Assembly (NCBI GenBank): GCA_016706225.1
Contig: JADJKB010000012.1
Location: forward strand, 214,895-278,894
Length of the DNA stretch: 64,000 nucleotides
Direction: 5' to 3'
Source: Myxococcales bacterium
Lineage (GTDB): Bacteria; Myxococcota_A; Polyangia; Polyangiales; Polyangiaceae
Shown here: in pieces, positions 34,213 through 43,449 of the stretch
How the letters are laid out: every line of letters begins with the position of its first letter
How positions within the stretch are numbered: position 1 is the stretch's first letter
Program-made: the position numbers and the translations under genes
The notes under the pieces: model-generated
What the model saw: the letters and a program-made list of their open reading frames with translations, nothing else
What the model was told of the DNA's origin: nothing
Databases searched by the model: none

Positions 34213-35022
34213 GGCGCCAGGTGTAGGCGGCGCAGCAGGAGCAACCGGAAGCGTTCTCACGGGAACCGGGGCGTCCCGGCCCGCAGCGATACCGAGAAGG
34301 ATCATCCGGTAGTAGCCGAGTGAGTAGTCGAGTAACTCGCCCATTTGGTCCCCAGCGCAGTCGAGGGGCCTCTCTCTCAGAAAACGCGGAGCCTCTTCCT
34401 TGAAACGCTGGATGAAGCTCTCGATCTCGTCTGCTTCGGCAAGGTGGCCTTCATAGAACTCACGTGGTGAGTAGACCTCTACTCCCTGGTCGATCGCGAG
34501 CTTGCGCAACCCGCTCGCTTCCATTCCTCGGGGCGTATTGCCTTCATTCGTGATGAGTGGAACGCCATGGGTTTTTGCGTACTCGAGCAGCGCGCGATCA
34601 GCCGCACTTCCGACCTGGTTGCCTGGAAGCGTCTCGACGCTTTGGACCGTCGCGTCGTCGATTGAATAGGGGTCCACGGTCAGGGTCCAGTCAGGCAACA
34701 GGTAGTCTTTTACGAAATGGAGTGCGACGGGAACGAAGTACCCGCAAGCGGGGGACCCTGGTGCTGCCGGAGGCGCTTGCTGAATCATCAACCGCACGCC
34801 CTCGCCCAGTAGATTGTACGTGTTCGCCCTGGTCCGGTTTAGATAAATGGCGAGCAGCGTGGACTCGCGTGCGCGAGCAAGCCGATACGTTACCGCCGGG
34901 TCGAGCATCACGTCGTCGCCACGGTGGGCATGCAACCGATCGACGGTCGTCATGAGATCATGCCAAGACAGAATGTCGAGCAGCACGTTCGTGTCGAGGG
35001 CGATTTCGGGATGTGAGGCCAT
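34207..35022 (-). CDS. PIN-domain-like protein (cassette 21)
   Basis: A 271-residue protein. The N-terminus IALDTNVLLDILSW is the PIN nuclease D-x-N-x-L-L-D start, and SAADRALLEYAKTHGVPLITNEG fits the later acidic and strand motifs. It is longer than VapC toxins (about 130) and has no neighbouring antitoxin, so it may be a stand-alone RNase or an immunity or defence component. The Pro/Ala-rich C-terminus ends in the attC21 R box. Minus strand, in the cassette direction. Confidence 0.75.
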   Translation of the reverse strand: MASHPEIALDTNVLLDILSWHDLMTTVDRLHAHRGDDVMLDPAVTYRLARARESTLLAIYLNRTRANTYNLLGEGVRLMIQQAPPAAPGSPACGYFVPVALHFVKDYLLPDWTLTVDPYSIDDATVQSVETLPGNQVGSAADRALLEYAKTHGVPLITNEGNTPRGMEASGLRKLAIDQGVEVYSPREFYEGHLAEADEIESFIQRFKEEAPRFLRERPLDCAGDQMGELLDYSLGYYRMILLGIAAGRDAPVPVRTLPVAPAAPPTPGAV

Positions 35023-35213
35023 CTCGGGCGCGCTTTGACACGCGTCGCGCCACTCGTCAAACGTCGCTATGACATTGAACGTCCTGGCGACGCGGTTGCA
35101 GCGACGACCACCACAGCGTCCGCCTAGTCAGAATGGAACGACCGGCTCGAGTTCACGAAGTCGTAGGTTACGTGCAGGGCAGCACGCAGAGCTACACGTG
35201 AAAGGAGCCGGTC

Positions 35214-36338
35214 ATGGGCAAGGTTACACGATACGTCGGCATGGACGTCCACGCGGAAACGATTTCAGTAGCGATCGTCGAGGGTCGCGGTGTCGCGAGG
35301 TCTTTGGGGACCATCGCGAATCGGCCTGAGGCCATCCGCCGCCTCATCGGCAAGCTCGGCGACGCGAGCAGTCTCCGCGTTTGCTACGAGGCGGGCCCGA
35401 CCGGGTACGTCTTGTACTGGCAGCTCACGAAGTTGGGCGTGGCATGCGAGGTGGTGGCGCCATCGTTGATCCCGACCAAGCCGGGCGACCGAGTCAAAAC
35501 GGATCGACGCGACGCCGAAAAGCTCGCGCGTTCGTACCGCAGCGGAGATCTCACAGCGGTCTGGGTCCCCAATGCTGAGCACGAGGCGCTGCGGGACTTG
35601 GTTCGCGCTCGTGAGGCGGCGAAGAAGGACGAGCTGCGAGGGAAGCATCGGCTGAGCAAGTACCTGCTGCGGAACGGCCAGCGACAGGCAGAGGGCTGCC
35701 GCGGCCCGTGGACAGTGACGTGGTGGCAATGGGTTCGAGGGTTGACGCTGCCGTACGCTGCGCAGAACGTCACTCTGCTCGACTACATTCTAGCCGTCGA
35801 CCACGAAGCCCAACGGCTCGTGCGTTTGGAAAGCGCAATCAACGAAGCTGTGCTGACTGCGCCGACGGAAATGAAGGCAGTCATCGACGCGCTCCAAGCG
35901 CTGCGCGGCGTTGCGAAGATCACCGCCATTACGCTTGCCACCGAGCTAGGGACGTTCGCCAGGTTCACGTGTGCCCCCCAGGTGATGAGCTACACCGGCC
36001 TGGTGCCCTCGGAGCACTCGAGTGGCGCTCGAGACCGTCGCGGTGCGATCACCAAGGCCGGCAACGCACATCTTCGCCGGGTCTTGGTCGAAGCGGCATG
36101 GCACTACAGGCATCGGCCCAAGCTGAACGTGCGCCAGAAGCAGCTTCAGGGGTCCCTCACGCCACAAGTCGCTGCCATCGCCTGGAAGGCTCAAGAGCGA
36201 CTGCATCGACGATTTTCGCGACTGACCAGTAGGAGCAAGCCAGCCGGCAAGGTCGTCATCGCGATTGCCCGCGAGCTCGTCGGCTTCATCTGGGCCATCG
36301 GCGTCGAGGCCGAAAAGAGAAAGGAGCGCAGCGCCTAA
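35214..36338 (+). CDS. IS1111-group transposase
   Basis: A 374-residue transposase. The DEDD RuvC-like domain: YVGMDVHAETISVAIVEGRG (Asp10), VCYEAGPTGY (Glu) and KTDRRDAEKLARSY (Asp pair). The C-terminal domain: LRGVAKITAITLATELGTFARFTCAPQVMSYTGLVPSEHSSGARDRRGAITKAGNAHLRRVLVEAAW, with the probable catalytic Ser in EHSSG. AGGAG precedes ATG 35214. Nearly identical to the copy at 46011. Confidence 0.95.
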   Translation: MGKVTRYVGMDVHAETISVAIVEGRGVARSLGTIANRPEAIRRLIGKLGDASSLRVCYEAGPTGYVLYWQLTKLGVACEVVAPSLIPTKPGDRVKTDRRDAEKLARSYRSGDLTAVWVPNAEHEALRDLVRAREAAKKDELRGKHRLSKYLLRNGQRQAEGCRGPWTVTWWQWVRGLTLPYAAQNVTLLDYILAVDHEAQRLVRLESAINEAVLTAPTEMKAVIDALQALRGVAKITAITLATELGTFARFTCAPQVMSYTGLVPSEHSSGARDRRGAITKAGNAHLRRVLVEAAWHYRHRPKLNVRQKQLQGSLTPQVAAIAWKAQERLHRRFSRLTSRSKPAGKVVIAIARELVGFIWAIGVEAEKRKERSA

Positions 36339-36611
36339 CCGGGCGCCAGAACGGTGAACCGGATCAGTCAGTGGTCGAGCCCGGCAACGGCACGGAGAAT
36401 CCTCGAATTCGTTATGCGGTTCCGACCCGCGAGCCTAGTCAGAGGCAGCTCCCGACGGACCATGAACATGAGGCGAGCTCAGCTCGACCCTCGGATATCA
36501 GCGTGATCAACCGTCGATAACGCCCACCTCGACCACCGTCTCGTCCGCTTCACTCTCGACAACGAAAGCAGATCCTACCGAACAGACCCTCGTGAGCTTG
36601 ACGGGTCGTTC
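36339..36611 (+). ncRNA. Predicted guide RNA (seekRNA) of IS1111-B, copy 2
   Basis: The 3' non-coding region, where the IS1111 group carries its guide RNA. TCGTTATGCGG (about 36411-36421) is the exact complement of CCGCATAACGA, an attC outer-box sequence present at several sites here. A GCGG...CCGC hairpin follows, then GCCTAGTCAGA (36433-36443), identical to the junction of target and element at 35122-35132. The C in GCCTA is T in copy 3, and so is the target there. Confidence 0.7.
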
Positions 36612-36617
36612 CATATC

Positions 36618-36778
36618 AACGAGACACACGTTCACCCGCGAACGCCGAGCGTCAAGTCGTCAGTCGGCAAGGCGCTGCAGACGCGGGCGTGTGCAGCATC
36701 AGAATGTTCGCCCGCGGAAGCGGAACGGACGGTGAAGTCGGAAAGACTGGCGTTCGGCGGGTGCAACGGCAGTTAGAC
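36618..36778 (-). repeat. attC20, split by IS1111-B copy 2
   Basis: The piece right of the insertion begins AACGAGACACACG and ends at GTTAGAC (36772). The remaining GCCTA of the outer box is at 35122-35126. It bounds the inverted kelch cassette to its right. Confidence 0.9.
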
Positions 36779-36838
36779 GGCAGTTCTTGCGCAGCCGCCA
36801 ATCTTGTCGGCCGCTGCTCCGGGGCACAGTATTGGATC

Positions 36839-37801
36839 ATGGCCCGCCTGGCGTTTGTGCGTGACTGTCTCTGCTGCGTGACGCTGCTTGGGTGCAGTGA
36901 TTCAAAACACGATATGCCCGGCACCACTGGAGCCTGGGAGTCGCGCGCCGACGCTCCGGTGTTGCTCGGAGGTCACGCCGCCGCTGTGGTTGCGGAGCAG
37001 GTGTACGTTGCCGGGCGCCAGCCCACGGACAAGTTGGATCGGGGCGTGCGCATCTACGACCCTGCTGCAGATGCGTGGAGCTCGGGCGCTGATCTGCCTG
37101 AGCCGCGGTTCAATCTCGCGGTGGCGGTGCTGCACGGAGACACGTACGCGCTGGGAGGCTCATATGGGTACGACTCCCACGCTCAAACGACCGCGTGGAT
37201 GCTGCCCGCTGGAGCTGCCGGGTGGGCGCCCATCGCCGACCTCGGTGATCAGCGAACCAGCGCTGCCGCCGTTGCGCTCGGCGGGAGGGTGATATTGGTC
37301 GGTGGCTCGAGCGAAAACCAGATCCTGAGCAAGACGCTCGAGTTCGACCCGACGACCAAAGCCTGGTCGGAGCTCGCGGTGCTCCCGACGCCGCGCGCGT
37401 CGCTTGCTGCAGTGGTGTACGGGGAACGGCTCTATGCCCTAGGCGGATACGTGCAATCGGCGAGCACGAATCACCCGAGCGCGGCCCTCGAGAGATACGA
37501 CCGAGCCACCGACACCTGGGTGACGCTCCCACCGATGCCCACGCCGCGGTCTCACCTCGGTGCGGCGGTGCTTGGCGGACGCATCTACGCGATCGGCGGG
37601 GTCGGGGAGTACAACACCCAGCCGCTGCGTACGGTGGAGGTGTTCGACCCAGCCACTGAGACGTGGCAAGACGGTGAGTCGCTGCCTGTCGCGCGTGCCG
37701 GTGCGGCAACGGTAGTGTGGCACGAACGAGCGTACGTCATCGGCGGCGCAGAGAGCTTGAACGAACCGATGACAGGGTCGGTCCTGGCGTTCAGTCCGTG
37801 A
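36839..37801 (+). CDS. Kelch-repeat lipoprotein (inverted cassette 20)
   Basis: A 320-residue secreted beta-propeller. The N-terminus FVRDCLCCVTLLGC is a lipobox ending at Cys19. At least five kelch blades follow, each with a double Gly and a spaced Tyr/Trp (VYVAGR...WSSGADLPEPR, YALGGSYG...GWAPIADL, VILVGGSSENQ...WSELAVLPTPR, YALGGYVQ...WVTLPPMPTPR, YAIGGVGEYN...WQDGESLPVAR, YVIGGAES). It probably binds sugars or proteins at the surface. It is on the plus strand, opposite to the array. It is unusually long for a cassette gene. Confidence 0.88.
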   Translation: MARLAFVRDCLCCVTLLGCSDSKHDMPGTTGAWESRADAPVLLGGHAAAVVAEQVYVAGRQPTDKLDRGVRIYDPAADAWSSGADLPEPRFNLAVAVLHGDTYALGGSYGYDSHAQTTAWMLPAGAAGWAPIADLGDQRTSAAAVALGGRVILVGGSSENQILSKTLEFDPTTKAWSELAVLPTPRASLAAVVYGERLYALGGYVQSASTNHPSAALERYDRATDTWVTLPPMPTPRSHLGAAVLGGRIYAIGGVGEYNTQPLRTVEVFDPATETWQDGESLPVARAGAATVVWHERAYVIGGAESLNEPMTGSVLAFSP

Positions 37802-37813
37802 GGAGGCGAGTCC

Positions 37814-37978
37814 GCCTAACGGGATGACGTTCACCCGCGAACGCCGAGACAGGAACATAGCAGACGGCAAGGCGCTGCTCACGCGGGCGAGTGCCGCTGA
37901 TCAATGGTCGCCCGCGGGCGCGGAACGGGCGGTGAAGTCGGCGAGGCCGGCGTTCGGCGGGTGGAACGTGAGTTATGC
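37814..37978 (-). repeat. attC19
   Basis: 165 bp, outer boxes GCCTAAC and GTTATGC. It belongs to the two-lipoprotein cassette to its right. Confidence 0.92.
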
Positions 37979-38010
37979 GGCTACGCATCGGATACTTGTG
38001 CAAGGAGCGC

Positions 38011-38655
38011 TCACCGCCCGATGCTGCACCCCGCCGGAGATGTGCAGCCTTTCTTCTGTTTGCAGCAAACTGTGCCCGCCGCGCAGCCGCCGACGAGCCC
38101 AAAACACTCACACGCTGAGCCTTGCTCGAGATTGCACCATCCGTGGCATGGTGCTCCGGCGCAGCAAGCGGTGATGGCGCCAACGCCATCGTCTGGTGCG
38201 CAGCTCCCTCCGCCGCCTGAGCCAGCACACGTTGAACCTGCGGTGCAGGACGAGAGTCCGGCACAGCATAGGGCTGGCGGACTGCACCCGCCGCTCACAC
38301 CGAAGCAGTCGCACTTGCCGGAGATGCAATAGCCGAAGCAGGGGCTCCCCTGACAGCATGAAGCGTACTGGCCGGGCGAGGCGGCGTCAGTGTCGCACGG
38401 ATTGAAGGCGCCTCCAGTGCCCGCTGCTCCGCCAGACGTGGCCGAGCTGCCACCCGACCCGCCGCTCGTTCCGGCAAAACCTCCAGAACCGACACCACCA
38501 CCGCCGGTATCAACGCCAGCGTCCGCCCCGTTCCGAGGATCAGTGGTGGTTTCGCCGCAGCTAAGCGCTGAACACAGCACCGCGCCGACAGCAACAAGCG
38601 CCGCTATTCGAAGAGGAGCGCGCTCACATGAAGTGGATCTTGCGTGTACTCCCAT
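38011..38655 (-). CDS. Cys-rich secreted lipoprotein (cassette 19, second gene)
   Basis: A 214-residue protein. A hydrophobic segment ends at SALSC, a lipobox. A Gly/Ser/Thr linker follows, then about 24 cysteines in two similar units (CCQGSPCFGYCISGKCDCFGVSGGC and CCAGAPCHGWCNLEQGSACECFGLVGGC), probably disulfide-stabilised modules. The start is uncertain (38655 ATG, overlapping the upstream gene by about 50 bases, or a later GTG). It shares its cassette with the gene at 38604-40079. Confidence 0.75.
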   Translation of the reverse strand: MGVHARSTSCERAPLRIAALVAVGAVLCSALSCGETTTDPRNGADAGVDTGGGGVGSGGFAGTSGGSGGSSATSGGAAGTGGAFNPCDTDAASPGQYASCCQGSPCFGYCISGKCDCFGVSGGCSPPALCCAGLSSCTAGSTCAGSGGGGSCAPDDGVGAITACCAGAPCHGWCNLEQGSACECFGLVGGCAAGTVCCKQKKGCTSPAGCSIGR

Positions 38656-40079
38656 TGCTGACTGCACTGCGGTGTGGAATCCGAAAAAGCGCGGATGTAC
38701 GTCGTCGCTTCCGCGACCGACTGGCGAGGAAGCGGCTTGAGATCGTCGTAGTCACCCCAGTATCCGCGCCGGTCCTGACAGACCGGGCGGCTCTCGATGA
38801 GGGTCCGAGGCACGAATGCGGGTGCACCGCTCGGGAGGACGGCAAGTCGCCCGGCCCGAACTGCGATCGTCGCCGCGTCAGGCTCAAGGCGATCGTAGTA
38901 AGAGACGGTCCAGTTCGGCTCGAGCTGCGTCCCGACGATTCTCGTGCCGCCGAAGGATATGACCGGGTGGAACTGGTCGCTGCTGGTCGGAGAAGTTCGC
39001 CAGGAAGGAATGACTTCACAGGTTTCGAGGAAGAACGAACATCGCGAACCCTGGAGGTAGTGGTGGTTCGTAGCGGGATCGAACCTGGTGAAGACGAATC
39101 GCGCCTCGCCCTGCAGCAACCCGTCCGGTGAGATGGCCTGGCCGATGTCGAAGCTGAACTCTGGCGAGGAGCGCAGAACGTATCCGTTTCCCATTGGGAC
39201 GTCCGCCCGGGGATCGAGGGTGGCGCCAGGCGCTGCGTCTTGGGGTGTCGTCCAAGCGGCCCCGTTCCACATGCTGACGGCCAGGATCGCGCTCGGACCG
39301 GTGCCGACTGCGGTTGTAACCCATAGTCGGTTCAGGTTGTCGAACACCAGGCGGGGGTGAGCGGAGACCGGAAGCCCCGCGAACGGACGTGGGAGAAGCT
39401 GAAATCCGGGCTCATCCCCGAAGGCGCTTCCCACCCAAACGTCGGTCTGCCCATCAGTGAAGTCCCAATACGCGGCGAAGACCTGGAAGTTGCCCACGGC
39501 CAGCGCTCCGCCATCGTAGAAGTGCTGGTTGCGAGAAACGCAGCCGTAGTTCGCGAAGGTCTTTCCTGCGTCAGTGGACCTCGCAATGCACGCTCCGCCG
39601 AGGTAGCTGTCTAGGGGGCCGTCTATCGGTCCCACTTGCGGAAACTTCGAGTCCGGGACAGCGACGTTCGAAATGAAGACGTAGGAAGGGGCGAGCGAAG
39701 CGTGCGCAATGGCGGGATCGCCCCAGAGGACTGCCCAACCGGGAGGTGGGTCGATGGGGGGCACATGCGTCCACGTCGCGCCACGATCCTCGGACCACGC
39801 CCAACCAAGCGCGCTCGCGCCACGGAAGACCTCACGCGAGAACTCGTCGGGGTAGCTGATTAGCTGGTTCTGATCGTTGAACGTAATCGTGATGACCTCG
39901 TCCGTCGCTCCGGGTGAGGGGACCACGCTTACGTTGATCGCTGTCTCTGATTGTGAGTAGGCGACGGTTGGACTGCCGGGTTCTCCCGTGACGCTGAAGG
40001 GTGTTTCCGGCGCGCACGCAGCGGTCGTCAGCGCAAGGGTAACGGTGGCTCCGACAAAACCGCGCCCGCGCCCGCGCAT
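38604..40079 (-). CDS. Sialidase/BNR-like beta-propeller lipoprotein (cassette 19, first gene)
   Basis: A 491-residue secreted protein. The signal peptide VGATVTLALTTAAC ends in a lipobox. The body shows Asp-box-like motifs (AWSEDRGATWTHVPP, ARSTDAGKTFANYGC) typical of BNR/sialidase propellers, and other strands such as HPRLVFDNLNRLWVTTAVG. The lack of the full arginine triad means sialidase activity is unproven. It starts near the right (5') end of the 2.3-kb cassette. Start ATG 40079 is preferred over the preceding TTG. Confidence 0.78.
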   Translation of the reverse strand: MRGRGRGFVGATVTLALTTAACAPETPFSVTGEPGSPTVAYSQSETAINVSVVPSPGATDEVITITFNDQNQLISYPDEFSREVFRGASALGWAWSEDRGATWTHVPPIDPPPGWAVLWGDPAIAHASLAPSYVFISNVAVPDSKFPQVGPIDGPLDSYLGGACIARSTDAGKTFANYGCVSRNQHFYDGGALAVGNFQVFAAYWDFTDGQTDVWVGSAFGDEPGFQLLPRPFAGLPVSAHPRLVFDNLNRLWVTTAVGTGPSAILAVSMWNGAAWTTPQDAAPGATLDPRADVPMGNGYVLRSSPEFSFDIGQAISPDGLLQGEARFVFTRFDPATNHHYLQGSRCSFFLETCEVIPSWRTSPTSSDQFHPVISFGGTRIVGTQLEPNWTVSYYDRLEPDAATIAVRAGRLAVLPSGAPAFVPRTLIESRPVCQDRRGYWGDYDDLKPLPRQSVAEATTYIRAFSDSTPQCSQQWEYTQDPLHVSALLFE

Positions 40080-40302
40080 CAATCAACGGTAGCTGGATGG
40101 CTCCGAATTGTCGAGGCCACATCTGCTGGGCTGTCGTCGGCATCCTGGGAGGTCGCGTCAAGTGCCCTCGCCCCCCGCGGTGCACCGCCGGTGCCGGCGG
40201 CATCGCCCTGGCGTCGCCTGGTCGAAGCAACCTGGCGCGAGCGCGAACAGATCATGAAGGCGAGCGATTCAACGCGATGGGACATCGCTCCTGCCCATGG
40301 CC

Positions 40303-40466
40303 GCATAACGGGATGACGTTCACCCGCGAACGCCGAGCGTCAAGTCGTCAGTCGGCACGGCACAGCAGACGCGGGCGAGTGCCGCAGCAGAGTGGTCGCC
40401 CGCGGAAGCGGAACGGACGGCGAAGTCGGCAGGGCCGGCGTTCGGCGGGTGCAACGTGAGTTATGC
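40303..40466 (-). repeat. attC18
   Basis: 164 bp, outer boxes GCATAAC and GTTATGC. The right box contains the hicB stop (TAA at 40461-40463). Confidence 0.92.
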
Positions 40467-40673
40467 GGGAACGTCAACGTACGTCGAAGACGTGTGTGGC
40501 GAAGGCAGGGGCAGGCCTTCAGCCTGCAGGCCCTCGATGTGGAATGCCACGGCTTCAGCCATCTCACGTTCGGTGTCTTCGCGTGTGGGGCCAGCGGCGA
40601 CGCAGCCGGGAAGATCTGGCGAATACGCCGAGAACCCAGTCTCGGTCTGCTCGACGACAATCAGGTATCTCAT
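40461..40673 (-). CDS. hicB: HicB-type antitoxin (cassette 18)
   Basis: A 70-residue antitoxin: MRYLIVVEQTETGFSAYSPDLPGCVAAGPTREDTEREMAEAVAFHIEGL is the HicB fold with the S-P-D-L-P-G-C motif. It overlaps hicA by four bases (ATGA). Here the order is hicA then hicB, the reverse of cassette 22. Minus strand, ending in the attC18 box. Confidence 0.92.
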   Translation of the reverse strand: MRYLIVVEQTETGFSAYSPDLPGCVAAGPTREDTEREMAEAVAFHIEGLQAEGLPLPSPHTSSTYVDVPA

Positions 40674-40855
40674 CGGAGGCCAGCTTGTTTTAGCACGCTG
40701 TTCAGGGTTCCGGCAGCCAGGTCATCGCTGGGCTTGCCAGCGACGGTGACAAGCCCGGGCTTTGTCGGGTGCTTGTACTGTCGGTGGGACCCGCGCTGCC
40801 GGACCTGCGACCAGCCATCGTTCTCGAGAAGTTGGATGACGTCGCGGATCTTCAT
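40670..40855 (-). CDS. hicA: HicA mRNA interferase (cassette 18)
   Basis: A 61-residue toxin: MKIRDVIQLLENDGWSQVRQRGSHRQYKHPTKPGLVTVAGKPSDDLAAGTLNSVLKQAGL, with the catalytic His in G-S-H. It is complete for the short HicA class. Near the 5' end of its cassette. Confidence 0.93.
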   Translation of the reverse strand: MKIRDVIQLLENDGWSQVRQRGSHRQYKHPTKPGLVTVAGKPSDDLAAGTLNSVLKQAGLR

Positions 40856-40873
40856 CGCGTGAATTTCTTCGCC

Positions 40874-41023
40874 GAATAACGAGACACACGTTCACCCGCG
40901 AACGCCGAGCGTCAAGTCGTCAGGCGGCAAGACGCTGCAGACGCGGGCGAGTGCCGCATCAGAATGTTCGCCCGCGGAAGCGGAACGGGCGGTGAAGTCG
41001 GCAAGGCCGGCGTTCGGCGGGTG
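40874..41023 (-). repeat. attC17, interrupted by two insertion sequences
   Basis: Outer box GAATAAC at 40874; the site runs to GGCGGGTG (41016-41023), where IS66 copy 2 enters. The duplicate GGCGGGTG is at 43433-43440, followed by CAACGT (43441-43446), the IS110 copy, and GAGTTAGGC at 44985-44993. It belongs to the DUF6176 cassette. Confidence 0.88.
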
Positions 41024-41075
41024 GTGACCGATCAGCGACGCCGGGATGCGCGGCGCGTGGAATCGTGCGTGGGGC

Positions 41076-42602
41076 TCAGCCGAGGGTCTTCTTGAACGCG
41101 ACCGGGGTCAGGGCCTCGAGCGGAAGCGCGAAGACATCGCGGTGGGTTCCGAGGCGCTCGAATGCCCAGGTGAGATAGGCCTGCGCGGGAACACCTTGAG
41201 CCCGACAGGTGGCGATGATGCCGAGGAGCACGCAAGCGCGGTGGGCGCCTTCTGTGCTGCCGGCGAAAAGCATGTTGAGGCGCAGCTTGGCGACGTTCTG
41301 GAACTCGCGCTCGGTGGGAGAGTTGTCGATGGGGACCAGCGGGTCGTCGACGAAGCGGAAGAGCGCGTCCCGATGGTTCTTGTAGTACCGAATCGCCGCC
41401 GCCAGCGGCTCGGAGGGCAAGAGCGTCGGCTCGACGGCGTCGCGCCAGCGCTCGAAGTCCTGGACGATGGGGCGAATGCACCGCTGGCGATGTTCTCTGA
41501 GAGCCTCTCCGACCAGGCCGAGCTTCTGCGCCTCTCCCTCTTCTCCGTAGATCGCGCCCAGGAATTTGCCGCCTTCGAGAGCGAGCACCGGCTGGGTGTC
41601 TTCTGCGTCGCGGAACTTGCGGCGGCCGTGCGCATTGCACCCGGCTTCGAGCACGCGGCCTGAGGCGAAGACTTCATTGAAGCGATGCTCGGCATCGGCG
41701 GTGAGGGTGCCTCGGAAGGGCCTGAGCTTCGCGGCGACGACCTGGCCGCTCTTGTCGGGCTCGTACTGGAAGACCGCGACCTCGTGGTTTCGATAGAGCT
41801 CCACATAGCCGTTGTGCGCGGCGGGGAGTCTTGATGATGACCTTCAACCCGGTGCCGTCGGTGGCCATCCAGGAGCCGGCGAGCAGCTGCTTCCAGTGCA
41901 AGCCGTCGACACCCGACAGCAGGTCGGCAGCGCGCTCGATGAAAGTCACGAGCGTGCTCATCGCGACGGGAATGCCGCGCTCGGCGAGGTCACGCCGAAT
42001 GCGGTCGAGCGGAGTGAGTAGCCAGAACTTCTGGTAGACGAGCCACGCGAGCCACTCGCACGTGACCTTCGAGCGCTCGTAGGGCGCAGGCAGAGAGCGC
42101 AGCGTCGTGCGCTCGCCACACGCGCGGCAGCGACACGTGTAGCGACGAACCACGCGCCGGCGCTGGTGCTCCTTGACGACGTGGAGCTTCTCCTCGACGA
42201 GCTCGTCGACAACGTCCAGGGCAGCGCCGCCGCACTCGCCGCACGCATCGGGGCGGAGCTCGTGCTCTTCGGCTTCGAGGTGGCCGGGGATCGGCTTGCG
42301 CCCCGTGGGCCTCGCCTTCTTCTTCGGCGGAGGCTCGATGGCGGGCTTGTCGGGGGCCTTGGGGCGATCCTCGAAAGCGCGCCGGGCTTCTCCCCTCGAC
42401 GACGGGCGGAGCAACGGGCGGCGCTGCAGCGCCGGGGGCAGGAGCCTTTCGCTGCTTACGCTGTGCTACGGCGAGCAGCTCCGAGACGCGCTCGTTGAGC
42501 CGTGCGAGCTCGGCGATGAGCTGCGCGACTTGCGCGCGGAGGGCCTCGCTCTGCTTGCGGAGCCTCTGCATTCTCCTTGCGCAGCGCTTCCAGGCCGTCC
42601 AC
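41076..42602 (-). pseudogene. tnpC: IS66 transposase TnpC, frameshifted (copy 2)
   Basis: Same protein as 24555-26079. Extra G residues near 42555 and 42395 and a lost base pair near 41825 break the frame into three parts. The C-terminal 240 residues (MELYRNHEVAVFQYEPDKSG...FKKTLG) are intact and show what copy 1 lost near 25445. Confidence 0.85.
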
Positions 42603-42615
42603 GGACGAGTAGAGA

Positions 42616-43005
42616 TCATACCTGGAGATCCGTGTCGATCCCCTTGCGTGCTTTTTCGAATCGAGGCCGCCGGTACCAGCCGCGCCGCGCCGCTGTGAAG
42701 TCGATCCCGGCCAGCAGCGAGGCGAACGCCGAGCCGTCGATCACCACCTGCGGTTTGTCGCCGTCCAGCAGCGGAAGCTGAAAACTCCCAGCCTCGAGCC
42801 GCTTGGCGAGAACACACCAGCCCGACCCGTCGAACCACAGAGCCTTCGCGATCCGCCTGCGCTTGTTGAGGAAGAGATACAAGTGGCCGTCGACCGGATC
42901 GAGCCCCATGCCGCGCACGGCGCCGGCGAGAGCGTCGAAGGAGCCGCGCATGTCGAGCGGGGCCACCGCCACGAACACGCGCACCGTCGGAGGAAGGCTC
43001 AGCAC
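42616..43005 (-). CDS. tnpB: IS66 Orf2-like protein TnpB (copy 2)
   Basis: Identical in translation to 24152-24541, with the conserved LYLFLNKRRRIAKALWFDGSG core. GTG start overlapping tnpA. Confidence 0.92.
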   Translation of the reverse strand: MLSLPPTVRVFVAVAPLDMRGSFDALAGAVRGMGLDPVDGHLYLFLNKRRRIAKALWFDGSGWCVLAKRLEAGSFQLPLLDGDKPQVVIDGSAFASLLAGIDFTAARRGWYRRPRFEKARKGIDTDLQV

Positions 43006-43358
43006 GAGCGCAAAGCCTCGAGTACCCGGTGCAGCGTCTCGACCGAAACGTCGTCGCCGAACTCCACCCGAGCCCTGGCAACCTCGAGAACGTATCGACC
43101 CCTGCCAGCCACGGCGACGCTCGGCGAAGCGGGAACGAGTTCTACCAAAGCGCGCGCCATCGCTTCCGCCTTCGACTTTCGCCGTCGCGGCCGAGCGCCT
43201 GGGTCCCGTCGCTCGAGATTCACCCGCCACGCATTCAGAGACCGCCCGTCGATGTCGTGCGCCCGGGCCCACTCTCCGGCGCTCAGGCCCTTCCGCTTCG
43301 CTGCGGCCAGGCACCGGCGCGCCTCTGCCTCGTCCTCGATCTTCCGTCCACTTGCCAC
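42999..43358 (-). CDS. tnpA: IS66 accessory protein TnpA (copy 2)
   Basis: Identical in translation to 23799-24158, with the same helix-turn-helix. First gene of the element. Confidence 0.9.
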   Translation of the reverse strand: MASGRKIEDEAEARRCLAAAKRKGLSAGEWARAHDIDGRSLNAWRVNLERRDPGARPRRRKSKAEAMARALVELVPASPSVAVAGRGRYVLEVARARVEFGDDVSVETLHRVLEALRSC

Positions 43359-43449
43359 TGATAACCTCCGCTTCGCAGCCGAGCCTGGCGGCCACGTCCG
43401 CGGAAATCATCCCGGTGTCGCTGATGGGTCACGGCGGGTGCAACGTGAT

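Larger units (their letters stand above)
35127..36617 (+). mobile_element. IS1111-group element (IS1111-B), copy 2, inserted in attC20
   Basis: About 1.49 kb between CCGCCTA (35120-35126) and AACGAGACAC (from 36618). Subterminal inverted repeats ATGGAACGACC (left, from about 35133; right, reversed near 36601-36613) lie a few bases inside the ends, the hallmark of the IS1111 group. The transposase is followed by about 270 non-coding bases. The insertion splits the attC outer box GCCTAAC. Confidence 0.92.
41024..43432 (-). mobile_element. IS66-family insertion sequence, copy 2
   Basis: 2409 bp, opposite orientation to copy 1, with the same 25-bp terminal repeats. An 8-bp target duplication GGCGGGTG flanks it (41016-41023 and 43433-43440). 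The insertion point is three bases from that of copy 1 when the two attC sites are aligned, so the two are independent insertions into the same arm of two attC sites. Confidence 0.93.

Noticed and set aside
41046..41663. A 205-codon frame antisense to IS66 tnpC (also at 25492-26109)
   Set aside because: It is conserved only because both IS copies are near-identical; no independent evidence for coding.
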